A stretch of 64,000 nucleotides of DNA from Pseudomonas putida (GCA_029953615.1 CP124529.1:5606494-5670493); one strand, 5' to 3'; positions 35,560 to 44,303 are shown, counted from the first letter of the stretch. Made by a program: numbers and translations. The notes: generated by a model not told the origin, from the letters alone.

Positions 35560-36770
35560 GTCGTGGAATCACAGGGTTTGAGTCGGGGCGGCTGGTACAA
35601 GCGCTCGCGGCTCGCGGCCTTTCTCAAGTCGCACTTGCAAGCATGGTGGGGGTCTCCCCTGCCACGATTAGCAAGTGGAAAAGCGGGCAGCAGTGTCCCG
35701 AGGCCGAAGCCTTGGCCAATCTCTCCAAAGTCATCAATGTTACCCCGGAGTGGTTCACCCGCCCTTTACCTGAGAAGTGCTCCCTTCCCTTGTTCCGAAG
35801 CAATGCCTCGGCGCATGCCAGCGCACGAACAATGCTCGAAGCACGCCTTGAATGGGCGCAGGACATCGCAATTGCGCTGGGTGAGTTCGTGGACTTTCCC
35901 GATGTGAACCTGCCCAAGCGTACCTTCAAGGATCCTGAGCAGATCACCAATGCCGATATCGAAGAAGCTGCCGATGAATGTCGCGAGCTTTGGGGCCTGG
36001 GTCGACGTGCAATACCTGACCTGGCAATGGCGGTTGAAGGCGCCGGCGTTATCTTGGTGCGCGAGGAAACCGGCGTTGCAACCATCGAGGGGCTGTCGGC
36101 ATGGAGTGAGGTGTTGAACCGCCCACTCGTGCTGCTTTCCGCTGACAAGCAAAACGGCTTCCGCAGTCGCTTCGACTTAGCTCATGAGCTCGGCCATCTG
36201 ATCTTGCACAAAGGAATTGAGCGGTCGACTGACCCTGTTCGTCACAAAATGATGGAAGACCAGGCGCACCGTTTTGCGGGTGCTTTCCTGCTGCCTGCAG
36301 AGACGTTCGCCGCCGAAGTCAGGAGCCCAGTTACCCTCGACAGCCTATTGTTGCTCAAGCAACGCTGGGGCGTTTCTGTGGCTGCCATGGTCATGCGCCT
36401 CTGGGCATTGAAGGTGATCGATGATGATGCAAAGGGTCTGCTTTTCAAGCGTCGCTCAGCTCGCTGGGGCGTCAAAGCGGAACCAGGTGATGAAGGTCGC
36501 GCACCTGAACAACCTCGCCTCCTCAAACGCACCATCGAGCTGCTGGCCTCCTCAGGCGTTTTGCCTGTGAACGGCGTCGCTGCCTACATCGGGTTAGCAG
36601 CAACGGATATCGAGATGCTGACAGGCTTGCCCAACCGCTACCTCAGTGGCATTGCTGAAGTGGTGCACTTGGCCAAGCTTAAGAGTAACAGTACCTCCGT
36701 GACTCCCGTGACTGTTGTTCACAACGCACCAGACGCAGGGATAGTGGTTCCGTTCAATCGCGGCAAATGA
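35556..36770 (+). CDS. XRE plus ImmA/IrrE metallopeptidase protein
   Basis: A 404-residue two-domain protein. The N-terminal Cro/C1 HTH (LVQALAARGLSQVALASMVG, VSPATISKWKSGQQCPE) spans about residues 10-65. An ImmA/IrrE zinc peptidase follows with HELGH in RSRFDLAHELGHLILHKG and a downstream acidic ligand region (MMEDQAHRFAGAFLLPAE). Such proteins repress their own operon and may cleave regulators or act as antitoxins. Coupled by ATGA to the 218-residue upstream protein. A hairpin follows at 36779. It is most likely the antitoxin/regulator of a two-gene defence module. Confidence 0.88.
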   Translation: MSRGITGFESGRLVQALAARGLSQVALASMVGVSPATISKWKSGQQCPEAEALANLSKVINVTPEWFTRPLPEKCSLPLFRSNASAHASARTMLEARLEWAQDIAIALGEFVDFPDVNLPKRTFKDPEQITNADIEEAADECRELWGLGRRAIPDLAMAVEGAGVILVREETGVATIEGLSAWSEVLNRPLVLLSADKQNGFRSRFDLAHELGHLILHKGIERSTDPVRHKMMEDQAHRFAGAFLLPAETFAAEVRSPVTLDSLLLLKQRWGVSVAAMVMRLWALKVIDDDAKGLLFKRRSARWGVKAEPGDEGRAPEQPRLLKRTIELLASSGVLPVNGVAAYIGLAATDIEMLTGLPNRYLSGIAEVVHLAKLKSNSTSVTPVTVVHNAPDAGIVVPFNRGK

Positions 36771-36778
36771 TTGCTCAC

Positions 36779-36798
36779 GGAGGCCAGTCTTGGCCTCC
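36779..36798 (+). terminator. Hairpin after the XRE-ImmA/IrrE gene
   Basis: GGAGGCCA-GTCT-TGGCCTCC is a perfect 8-bp stem with a 4-base loop, eight bases past the stop codon. It is not followed by a T-tract, so it is a probable but weak terminator. Confidence 0.6.
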
Positions 36799-37167
36799 GC
36801 TGTTCAACCCCCTCAGGCGCTGATGTGGCATGTAGCTTGGCAAATACTGCCCAAGCGCCGCTGGCCTCATCTCATGCACTCCTGCCGGTCTGACTAACCC
36901 AGAGCCATCTGTTCGGCTTGGCATATCATCCCTTAGCCCCAAGCCAATGCCGCGATTATCCAGAACCTCGTAACCTACATTGATCAGATAGGGTGAACAG
37001 AAATGGGACGCAAGTGGCTCACTCAAGTGCGACGGACTAGATAACAGCATCTCTTCTTTGCGAGAAAATGGAGGGCTGCTGCTGGTGGACTGGCCTGTGA
37101 TCCCATCCAGCGCAGCGATCTAACTTCATCCTACGCCTCCATCGGTCGCCGCATTTCTCAGTCCGGC
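36799..37167. other. Intergenic stretch before the transposase fragment
   Basis: About 370 bases with no recognisable gene or repeat. Open frames here lack family resemblance. It probably contains the junction where the missing part of the IS5 element was lost. Confidence 0.4.
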
Positions 37168-37455
37168 CTACGCAGCCCACATGGGGGTTGCGATAACCTC
37201 CAAAGTGATCTCGTACAGCGCCTCTTCCATGGCTGGGTCGCTCAACGAGAACCAGCTTTGCAGCAGGTCGATGCACAGCATGATTTCCAGTGGATACGGC
37301 TTGCGACCACCGCCGGCCTTTGGGTAATGCGGCTCGATCAATGCCAGCAAACCGCTCCACGGTACCACCTGCTCCATCTCGGCCAGGAAACGCTCGCGAC
37401 GGGTTTGCTTGCGCTGACCGGCGTACTCGCAATCGGAAAAGCTCATCTGACTCAT
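37168..37455 (-). mobile_element. IS5-family transposase, N-terminal fragment
   Basis: Ninety-five codons match the start of IS5-group transposases: MSQMSFSDCEYAGQRKQTRR, then EQVVPWSGLLALIEPHYPKA and GGGRKPYPLEIMLCIDLLQS, ending at ALYEIT before diverging to LEVIATPMWAA and a stop. Intact family members have about 320 residues including the DDE catalytic domain, which is wholly missing here. It is therefore an inactive relic, next to the toxin-antitoxin pair. Confidence 0.88.
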
Positions 37456-37498
37456 GGGATGGGGAGCTTGTAGAGGGCTGTTGGACGGAGGGCTATTT

Positions 37499-37524
37499 CA
37501 GCACAGGTCAGACGGCCTGTGCTG
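37499..37524. repeat. Inverted repeat near the IS fragment
   Basis: CAGCACAGG, 8-base loop TCAGACGG and CCTGTGCTG form a perfect 9-bp stem 43 bases from the transposase start. It could be a terminator hairpin or an IS-associated palindrome; it does not resemble the REP units. Confidence 0.45.
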
Positions 37525-37754
37525 ACCTGATCGGAGAATCCCTTGCGGGAGAACAGGTGAGCCCATCCAGTTCATGTCCTTCAAGTTCCCTGATCCTTAG
37601 CACCTGGGACTTCTCTTGGTTGCGCTACAGCGCAATACTGCTGGCCATCTGTCTTGAGCCAATGGAAGCATCGTGTCCCTGGAAGTGGTGTAACTCATCT
37701 TGCGGCGCTATTGAGCGTCCTCCCCGCCTATGCTTGATCAGCAGAAAACCAAGA

Positions 37755-37783
37755 TTGACCGAGTAAGGATTATTCCTTACCAT
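37755..37783 (+). promoter_or_regulatory. Promoter with central operator for prlF-yhaV
   Basis: TTGACC (37755-37760) and TACCAT (37778-37783) are spaced 17 bases apart as -35 and -10. The perfect inverted repeat GTAAGGA-TTAT-TCCTTAC (37763-37780) lies between and over them. This position suits autorepression by the PrlF-YhaV complex. Confidence 0.6.
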
Positions 37784-37810
37784 CCGATCAATACATCCGG
37801 GAGAACACTC

Positions 37811-38128
37811 ATGCCTGCCATCCACGAAATCGCCACGTTGACCTCGAAGGGACAGGTCACACTGCCCAAATCCATTCGCCAGCTACTGGGCATTGACACA
37901 GGTGGCAAAATTGCATTCGACGTACGCGGCGGTGAAATCGTGGTCAGCCGCGTAGAAACCACCCACGAAGACCCTGCCATCGGTGCGTTCCTGGGTTTGC
38001 TGGAAGCGGATATCCGAGGCGGCCGCAACCTCACCACTCTGCCGGAAGACTTGGCGCAAACCATGCTCGCCAACGCAAACCACTGCGTAAACCTGGACGA
38101 AGATATCGATGGTGAGGTCGCGATCTGA
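37811..38128 (+). CDS. prlF: PrlF-type antitoxin (SpoVT/AbrB fold)
   Basis: A 105-residue antitoxin of the PrlF (SohA) family. The swapped-hairpin AbrB DNA-binding motif is clear: TLTSKGQVTLPKSIRQLLGI followed by GGKIAFDVRGGEIVVSR. It neutralises the YhaV ribonuclease and represses the operon. The start at 37811 (MPAIHEIATLTSKG) fits the domain; the frame is open further upstream to 37730 but overlaps the promoter. Its stop overlaps the yhaV start (TGATG). It lies at the right end of the island and may stabilise it. Confidence 0.9.
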   Translation: MPAIHEIATLTSKGQVTLPKSIRQLLGIDTGGKIAFDVRGGEIVVSRVETTHEDPAIGAFLGLLEADIRGGRNLTTLPEDLAQTMLANANHCVNLDEDIDGEVAI

Positions 38129-38607
38129 TGCTGCGACATGGCTGGACACTGTTGTTCCATGAAGGTGTGACTTTACAGCTACGCAAATTGCAAGAAGCCG
38201 CCGCCCGAGCCGAGCAGAACGATCCGCAAGGTTTTGAGAGCAACGCTAACGTCAAGCTGTTTCGGGCATTGAGCCATCTGATCATGGAGGCTGTGCCTGC
38301 CGACCCAGGCCGTGATGAGTTCCGCCAAGGCAACACGCTGGGCACCGCCTACCGACATTGGCGCCGTGCAAAAATCGGCAGGCGCTTTCGGCTGTTCTTT
38401 CGCTACGACTCAAGGTCCAAGGTCATCGTCTATGCATGGGTCAACGACGAAAACACCCTACGCTCCGCAGGCAGCAAATCCGATCCCTACGCGGTTTTCG
38501 AGAAGATGCTGGGCCGCGGCAACCCTCCTGATGACTGGGATGCGCTGACTGCTGCGACGCGCAGCGACTGGGACGAGCCCAAAGCAATAAGTTGCGCAAA
38601 TGGGTGA
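38128..38607 (+). CDS. yhaV: YhaV-type ribonuclease toxin
   Basis: A 159-residue toxin of the YhaV family, a RelE-superfamily mRNA endoribonuclease. Conserved segments are GWTLLFHEG at the N-terminus, AYRHWRRAKIGRRFRLFFRY, AWVNDENTLRSAGSKSDPYA and GRGNPPDDWDAL near the C-terminus, all matching the E. coli protein's pattern. The frame is intact and the length is normal. It is coupled to prlF by a one-base overlap, so antitoxin is translated first. A complete toxin-antitoxin pair, likely functional. Confidence 0.91.
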   Translation: MLRHGWTLLFHEGVTLQLRKLQEAAARAEQNDPQGFESNANVKLFRALSHLIMEAVPADPGRDEFRQGNTLGTAYRHWRRAKIGRRFRLFFRYDSRSKVIVYAWVNDENTLRSAGSKSDPYAVFEKMLGRGNPPDDWDALTAATRSDWDEPKAISCANG

Positions 38608-39359
38608 GGGATTGCACGTTCTGCGCCAGCCCCGCCCCCGGTGCGTCCACTGTAATCCACTCGTAGCTGCTGTAAAAAGGGGTACATCTGGGGGTACAAA
38701 ACCAATTTCCCATTCATAACCAACTGATTTATATGAATGTCCAAATGTTCTTCGGGGATCCCGATAGCCTGTAAGCGAGCTCCACCGAGATCCAGAAAAA
38801 CCAGCAGTACAGTCACATAAAGAGCCGGCAACGACTGTTCCTGGGCCGAGGTTTTCGCTGGGACCGACGACCAACTCACCGGCTGCTGCAGACTTACCCT
38901 GGGGGCTGGTGATGCCGGCGCTGGAAGCTGCACTTTCGCAGACGGAGCCAAAAGCACGGTTGATTGTGGTGGTTGGCGTGCATCGTGTTGCTGGGGATGA
39001 CAACTATTGCCTGTATTTCGATGCGGCGCTGCCGCGACGCATGCATCTTTGGCCAATTATGGACTGGTCGCGCGCCATGGTGCGCCGGTCACAGCCGTCT
39101 GATTGCGGGCCTCGATGGCGCAGGCGCTGACACGGTAATGCGTTAGACCGCGCGAATCATCAAGTGCCTCGGGCGAGTATCGAAGCAGTTGCGGCTGCGT
39201 TCGAGCCATCTTGCTGGTCTGAGGGGGTTGCCAAGGTTTTCGAGAACTGTTCCGAAATAGCCGCTCATAACTCGTCGAGTTGATCGGCAACTTGGCGCAC
39301 TTTGTCCTTTCCAAACCCGATGGGTGCTTTAGGTACTGCCTGAAAAATCCTTCGGAGCT
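38608..39359. other. Gene-poor stretch at the right island boundary
   Basis: About 750 bases. It holds the right island repeat at 38678. Open frames on either strand (for example plus 38909-39130, minus 38458-39056) overlap each other and show no recognisable domain; they may be relics of disrupted genes. Nothing else could be supported. Confidence 0.45.
38678..38698 (+). repeat. Right copy of island-flanking direct repeat (att-like)
   Basis: AGGGGTACATCTGGGGGTA plus two bases, same orientation as the copy at 24332-24352 with four mismatches. It lies 70 bases beyond yhaV. Together the two copies delimit 14.3 kb that contain all the toxin- and defence-type genes. Confidence 0.5.
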
Positions 39360-40220
39360 TTAGATGTCAGAGCGCTTGAAATGATCCCTGATAAGGTCAG
39401 CAAGATCAGAAACAGGACTACTGGCATTATCCACCATCTGCAACCGCACCGCGAACTCGGGCAATGTCGGTAGCCCACAATCCGATAATGATAGTATGAG
39501 TCCTTCGGGAGCGAGGCTTCGCAGCCAAGGCGTGACCGCAAGCCCACTGCGAACCATGGTCAATGTAGTATCGGCTGAGGTATTTTCGAACACCATCCTT
39601 CCGACAATACCTTCATCGCCCAGACGCTGCAAAACGGTATCGCGAAAAGCGCAATTCGCGGTCAAAAAGCACAGGGCTAATGGCCTCTGTGCTGCTGTCG
39701 CCTCGTTGCCCAACCATACGAGTTGATCCACAGTCAGCCGTTCGCCCAATTCGACGTTGATCGGGCCTTGACTGAGTACCAGATCGAGTTTGCCGTTGGC
39801 GAACGCTTGGTCGAGATCCATCGAGGCAGCGCTGAAAATCTTTACCTCGGCCCTCGGAAAGGCATTACTAAAAGCCTTGAGCAAGGGGGCAAGCGGGGCT
39901 CCGGCCATATCGAAGGGGAGCCCAAGGCGCACCGAGGCAGCTGACTCCCTACCGCCAATGGAGGCACAGAATGCGTCATGCATCCGTAGCAGACGACGAG
40001 CATCTGGCAGTAGCGATTGCCCCTTCCACGTCAAACGACTGCCCTGTGTATCACGCAGCAATAATTGGCAGGCGAGGAATTCCTCCAGGCGCTTGATCCG
40101 CTGGCTAACAGCACCTTGTGTGAGGTGCAGGTTGACTGACGCAACGCTCATGCTCCCAGTATCCGCCACTTCGACAAATGCTCTGAGCAGCGCCAGATCA
40201 AGGTTGTGAGTTTTGTTCAT
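39360..40220 (-). CDS. LysR family regulator
   Basis: A 286-residue LysR protein with HTH DTGSMSVASVNLHLTQGAVS followed by QRIKRLEEFLACQLL, and an effector domain including LGLPFDMAGAPLAPLL and KLDLVLSQGPINVELGERLT. It is slightly shorter than usual but has an uninterrupted frame. GC content is lower than in core genes, suggesting acquisition. It is divergent from the cupin gene at 40325, about 105 bases between starts, and probably regulates it. Confidence 0.85.
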   Translation of the reverse strand: MNKTHNLDLALLRAFVEVADTGSMSVASVNLHLTQGAVSQRIKRLEEFLACQLLLRDTQGSRLTWKGQSLLPDARRLLRMHDAFCASIGGRESAASVRLGLPFDMAGAPLAPLLKAFSNAFPRAEVKIFSAASMDLDQAFANGKLDLVLSQGPINVELGERLTVDQLVWLGNEATAAQRPLALCFLTANCAFRDTVLQRLGDEGIVGRMVFENTSADTTLTMVRSGLAVTPWLRSLAPEGLILSLSDCGLPTLPEFAVRLQMVDNASSPVSDLADLIRDHFKRSDI

Positions 40221-40324
40221 ATCAAGCCATTAGCAATGTTAATGCCGGCATTATAATGCGTCGCTACACAAAATCTACGCCACTCTTTAGATTGCAAGGC
40301 TCAGACTGACACACGGACAGAGGC

Positions 40325-40711
40325 ATGAGCATGATCAACCCCTTGGATAGCATAAATCTACGAAATGAACTCGATACACTGACGGAATACTGGAAGCCCC
40401 GAGTCCTCGGGCGTGTTAACAACCAGTTCGTCAAAATTGCAAAACTGAAAGGGGAATTCGTCTGGCACGCCCACGAACATGAAGACGAGATGTTTTTAGT
40501 GATCCATGGCACACTTCGCATTCAGCTCGAAGATCGCACCATTGTCTTGCACGCGGGGGAATATTGCGTCATCCCCAAACAGATCCGACACAAGCCGATC
40601 GCTGAGGATGAGTGTGCGGTCATGCTGATTGAAACGGATACCACACTTCACACCGGCGGTGAACGCTCCCCCCTTACAGTCTCGATAGTTGATCAGTTAT
40701 ATCCAGCTTGA
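40325..40711 (+). CDS. Small single-domain cupin protein
   Basis: A 128-residue cupin. Cupin motif 1 is seen in EFVWHAHEHEDEMFLVIHG (HxH plus Glu metal ligands) and motif 2 in AGEYCVIPKQIRHKPIAEDE (His). Proteins of this size bind a metal and act as isomerases, dioxygenases or ligand sensors; the substrate cannot be inferred. The start could be 40325 (MSMINP) or two codons later. It faces a LysR gene, the likely regulator. It shares the lower GC of this accessory segment. Confidence 0.82.
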   Translation: MSMINPLDSINLRNELDTLTEYWKPRVLGRVNNQFVKIAKLKGEFVWHAHEHEDEMFLVIHGTLRIQLEDRTIVLHAGEYCVIPKQIRHKPIAEDECAVMLIETDTTLHTGGERSPLTVSIVDQLYPA

Positions 40712-40900
40712 CCCAATGACAGCGCCAAGGCTTTGGCGTTCGAGATTAAGGCATTCAACCAGAACTTAGTTATACGCATTCAATCATGCCGGGTGACCAC
40801 TTCGATTCCTGATTGTCTACCCGTGAGAACAATGTCTTCGGTGAATGCTCATGGCCGCTAAGACGGTCTGCCCTCGACCGTCGCTTTTGGATGGTCAGAC
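40712..40900. other. Intergenic spacer before the integrase fragment
   Basis: No gene or clear repeat is seen between the cupin stop and the integrase fragment; the sequence is of intermediate GC and probably contains the scar left by loss of the integrase N-terminal part. Confidence 0.35.
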
Positions 40901-41062
40901 CTACGTCTGCTCTGCCATCTCCAAGGCATTGTCGACCTCAACCCCCAGATATCTGACGGTGCTTTCAAGCTTCGTATGGCCAAGCAGGAGTTGGACTGCC
41001 CTTAGATTCTTGGTTCTGCGATAGATCAATGAGGCCTTCGTTCGCTGCAGCGTGTGGGTACA
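40901..41062 (-). pseudogene. Tyrosine integrase, C-terminal fragment
   Basis: The minus strand reads THTLQRTKASLIYRRTKNLR, then AVQLLLGHTKLESTVRYLGV and EVDNALEMAEQT before a TAG. This is the end of a phage- or island-type tyrosine recombinase, with the second catalytic His (GHTKLESTV) and the nucleophile Tyr (VRYLGVE). The N-terminal and core-binding parts are absent upstream. It is a clear relic of a mobile element and marks this segment as accessory. Confidence 0.85.
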
Positions 41063-41265
41063 GCTTTCCCTTGTTCCATGGCCGATGGGTGTAGATAGCA
41101 GCGGTTTTCATGGGTTGTCCTCCGCGTTAGGGAGAACAAGGGTGAACTCGATACGGTGGACGGTCGCTAACCGACCCATAGCGGCCGTTAGCCGAGGTCG
41201 GCTAGCGGCCAATTCCGGAGCTTGGTGCTTTCGCTTCAAAGAAGACGTTCGCAACCACTCGAGCA

Positions 41266-42150
41266 TTACAGCGCTGGCTTGTCACTCCGCGTCTCGAGAT
41301 TGGCTTTGAGCTGTTCGCTCATCGGCATGTTCAAATTCATCCCTTTTGGAGGAATCGGTGATTGAAACCACTTGGTGTATAGCCTTGCGAATTCGCCCGA
41401 CTTCATGAGACGGGTTATGGTGCCATCGACCAATTCCTTGAATTCAGGATCATCTTTTCGAAGCATGCAGCCATAAGGTTCTACTTGCAGCGCATCACCC
41501 ACGACTTCGAGGGAGTCGGGATTTTTGGAGTTCGCCATGAGGCCAAACAGCAGGACATCGTCCAGGGCAAGCGCCACGGCACGATCATTCTCAACCAGCG
41601 CCAAGGAGTCATCATAGTCTTTGCCCAAGACGACCTGTACGTCTAGATTGTGGTCGGCACTGTATTGACGGAGGACCTTCTCGTTCGTGCTACCGGCTGT
41701 GCTGGCAACAGTCTTCTTTGCAAGATCGGCGTAGCTCTTTATGCCGGAGGTTTTCTTGGTTAGTAGGCGCGTGCCGGTGTAGAAATGGCTGATTGCAAAA
41801 GCCACGTCCTTCCCACGCACGGCGTTGTTAGTAGTGGAACCGCACTCCAGATCGTATGTGCCGTTGACCAGCAACGGAATTCGGGTTTGCGAAGACACAG
41901 GAATGTAAACCACTTCCAAGTTCGGCTTCTTGAGCTTTCTACGCACATCAGCAACGATGGCATCGGTCAAATCGACGGAGAAACCGACGGCTTTACCGGG
42001 ACTAATCAAGTAGCTGAAGGGTACCGACGCCTCCCGGTAAGACACGGTGATTTTGTTACTATCAGCAACCTTTTCGAGGGTCTGCGCGTTGGCGTGAAAT
42101 GCGATGGCAGACGCGGCCAGGATTGTCGCTGCTACGAAATATGAGGTTTT
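41266..42150 (-). CDS. Amino-acid ABC transporter periplasmic binding protein (orphan)
   Basis: A 294-residue solute-binding protein of family 3. A Sec signal peptide is obvious (MKTSYFVAATILAASAIAFH, cleavage after ANA). The mature part has VSYREASVPFSYLISPGKAV, VGFSVDLTDAIV, STTNNAVRGKDVAF and LLTKKTSGIKSYADLAKKTV, like glutamate/aspartate-binding GltI proteins. AGGGAG precedes the ATG at 42150. No permease or ATPase genes are adjacent, so it is an orphan; it may serve a transporter encoded elsewhere. Confidence 0.87.
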   Translation of the reverse strand, partial: KTSYFVAATILAASAIAFHANAQTLEKVADSNKITVSYREASVPFSYLISPGKAVGFSVDLTDAIVADVRRKLKKPNLEVVYIPVSSQTRIPLLVNGTYDLECGSTTNNAVRGKDVAFAISHFYTGTRLLTKKTSGIKSYADLAKKTVASTAGSTNEKVLRQYSADHNLDVQVVLGKDYDDSLALVENDRAVALALDDVLLFGLMANSKNPDSLEVVGDALQVEPYGCMLRKDDPEFKELVDGTITRLMKSGEFARLYTKWFQSPIPPKGMNLNMPMSEQLKANLETRSDKPAL

Positions 42151-42515
42151 CATAGGGCTCCCTTGAAAGCATGAAAAAGACAAAAACTTATCAAAAACAC
42201 ACTGACAAACGTGAAGGTGAGCGCAAATTTCCGGCGTGGTGACGAAAGGTCATTGGTAGTAAAAAGGTACGTCCATGGAGGGTAAATACTTTGCGCCAGA
42301 TCAAAAAACTGATCATCTTGCGAAATCGAGGGAAGATGTTTCGCTGCCACTTTGGCAATGAAACACTCGTGGTGAGCATTGTCATGCAAGCGCATTGCAA
42401 GATATCGATCTGATTGACTACTAATCGATGCGCGCAACATGTCTTCAGGGTTCCTGTCAGCTACGGGTCGATAGCTGCCAGTCGCGAGTGACTGATTTGC
42501 AATGACGCTTCATGA
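42151..42515. other. Upstream region of the binding-protein gene
   Basis: About 365 bases without a supported gene. A minus-strand frame overlaps the start of the binding-protein gene but has no family resemblance. The region is AT-richer than its surroundings and probably contains the promoter. Confidence 0.45.
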
Positions 42516-42541
42516 GAAAACCCCGCCAGTTGGCGGGGTTT
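42516..42541. terminator. Rho-independent terminator
   Basis: AAAACCCCGCC, loop AGTT and GGCGGGGTTT form a strong hairpin with A and T tracts on either side, 16 bases beyond the stop of the amino-acid permease gene. On the minus strand it ends the permease transcript. Confidence 0.88.
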
Positions 42542-42557
42542 CGATCCGACGGTGCGA

Positions 42558-43958
42558 TTATGCAACGCGCGTGTCACGCGGCCCGGCATGCAACCGGCGC
42601 TTGCGCACCAACAAATGCGCCGCCGAAACCACCGCCAGGCTGACCAGGCTGGCAAGCAATTGCGTGCGCAGCCCTTCCTGGAACGCCATGGCCACCAGCA
42701 CCCCGACGATGGCGGCGACAACCGCGTAGGACAGACCGGGGAACAGCCACATGCGTAGCGTCAGGCGCTGTGGCGCTTCGCGCTCCAGTTGACGGCGCAG
42801 CCGCACTTGAGCGATCGCGATGGCCAGATAGACAAACAACATGATGGCGCCCGAGGCGTTCACCAGGAAAAGGAAAACACCTTGCGGTGACGCGATCGCT
42901 GCGGCGATGGCAATGTAGCCAATCACACTGCTCAGCAATACCGCCAAGCGCGGTACCCGGTGCCCGGTCAGTTGCGACAATGCAGCCGGCGCATCGCCAC
43001 GCTCGCTGAGGCCGAACAGAATGCGCGAAGACACATACAACCCGGAGTTCAGCGCCGACAGCACAGCAACCAGAACCACGGCTTCCATGATCAGCGTCGC
43101 ACCCGGTACATGCATGACTTCCATGGCGGTGACGAAAGGTGAATGCCCTGCCTCGATAGTGCCCCAGGGCACGATACAGACGATCAGCAGAATAGAGACG
43201 ACGTAGAACGTGATCACCCGAAAGATCACCGAGCGGGTCATCGCAGCGACGCTCTTGGAAGGGTCATCCGATTCGGCTGCAGCGATGGTAGCGATTTCTG
43301 CGCCGCCCACCGCGAAAATCACTGTTGGCACGCCGGCGAGCACGGCGCTGATGCCGTAAGGCATGAAGCCGCGGTCGTTGACCAGGTTGTCCAGCAAGGC
43401 GCCGGTGCTAGGCGCCCATCCGAACAGATAGGCACAACCCAGGCCGATGAAAACGATGATGGCGAACACCTTGAGTGATGCGAACCAGTACTCGAACTCG
43501 CCATAGGACTTCACCGACAGACAATTGATGGCGGTCATGATTGCCAGCAGGCTCAGGCCGATGGCCCAGGCGGGCAGCGGGATCCATTGCTTCAATATGT
43601 CGGCTCCAACCACCGCCTCCACCGCTACGACAATGACCCAGAAGTACCAGTACAACCAGCCACTGGTGAAACCGACCCAATTGCCCAGCCCCAGTCGCGC
43701 GTACTCGGTAAACGATCCAACGCCCGGTATCGCCACCGCCATTTCACCGAGCATGCGCATGACCAGCATCACTACGATGCCGGCAGCAAGATAACTGAGA
43801 AACGCTGCGGGGCCGATCGCGCCAATGGTTGCACTGCTGCCAACGAACAGGCCGGCGCCGATGATGCCGCCCAGCGAAATCATGGTGATGTGCCGCTGGC
43901 GCAAGGCGTCACTCAGCCGGCGCTCACGCGGTTCATCCAGCTTCAGCGAATTGCTCAT
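42558..43958 (-). CDS. Amino-acid permease (APC superfamily, AAT family)
   Basis: A 466-residue inner-membrane amino-acid:H+ symporter. The start MSNSLKLDEPRERRLSDALR, then RHITMISLGGIIGAGLFVGS is the classical AAT signature, followed by EMAVAIPGVGSFTEYAR and about 12 helices, with GGAEIATIAAAESDDPSKSV in the middle. GGAGGT lies seven bases before the ATG at 43958; an open extension to 44186 is not supported. It faces the MocR-FAD oxidoreductase-RidA operon and probably imports the amino acid that operon degrades. GABA-permease-like, but substrate unproven. Confidence 0.88.
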   Translation of the reverse strand: MSNSLKLDEPRERRLSDALRQRHITMISLGGIIGAGLFVGSSATIGAIGPAAFLSYLAAGIVVMLVMRMLGEMAVAIPGVGSFTEYARLGLGNWVGFTSGWLYWYFWVIVVAVEAVVGADILKQWIPLPAWAIGLSLLAIMTAINCLSVKSYGEFEYWFASLKVFAIIVFIGLGCAYLFGWAPSTGALLDNLVNDRGFMPYGISAVLAGVPTVIFAVGGAEIATIAAAESDDPSKSVAAMTRSVIFRVITFYVVSILLIVCIVPWGTIEAGHSPFVTAMEVMHVPGATLIMEAVVLVAVLSALNSGLYVSSRILFGLSERGDAPAALSQLTGHRVPRLAVLLSSVIGYIAIAAAIASPQGVFLFLVNASGAIMLFVYLAIAIAQVRLRRQLEREAPQRLTLRMWLFPGLSYAVVAAIVGVLVAMAFQEGLRTQLLASLVSLAVVSAAHLLVRKRRLHAGPRDTRVA

Positions 43959-44303
43959 GGGTGCACCTCCTGATCCTGGGTGTTGCCGTACAAGCGAGCC
44001 TCGCCGAACGAGACATCGGATGATGAAATGTGATGCGACGCCGGATATTCTGGGCGCCTGCCATGGCCCCCCGGAACCGGAAGCAATGCAAGCGGGCTGC
44101 GCGCCAGGCTGTGGAACGGCTGATCTGTCATGGCGAATTCCTACCGTAGGGGTTCGTATTATTGTAATGCATGACAAGCAGTACAACTTGAAGCTACCAA
44201 CCCATATTTATCTTGTCAATATCGTTTGTCATGGGTAAGAATACAGGACAATCCCAGCTGTTATCCTGCTGCGAGCAGGATAAGCATAAGGAAAAATCAG
44301 GCC
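43959..44303. promoter_or_regulatory. Divergent promoter region with TTGTCA half-sites
   Basis: The 345-base spacer between permease and mocR starts contains ATGACAA (44171-44177), TTGTCA (44213-44218) and TTGTCAT (44226-44232). The last two are direct repeats 13 bases apart and the first is inverted. MocR proteins commonly bind such repeated half-sites, so this is a probable operator cluster controlling both directions. Confidence 0.5.

Noticed and set aside
38458..39056. Overlapping minus-strand frames right of yhaV
   Set aside because: They run antisense to yhaV and in two phases, with no domain; treated as a gene-poor stretch.
41052..41309. 85-codon plus-strand frame near the integrase fragment
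   Set aside because: Overlaps the end of the binding-protein gene and the opposite strand of the integrase relic; no family resemblance.
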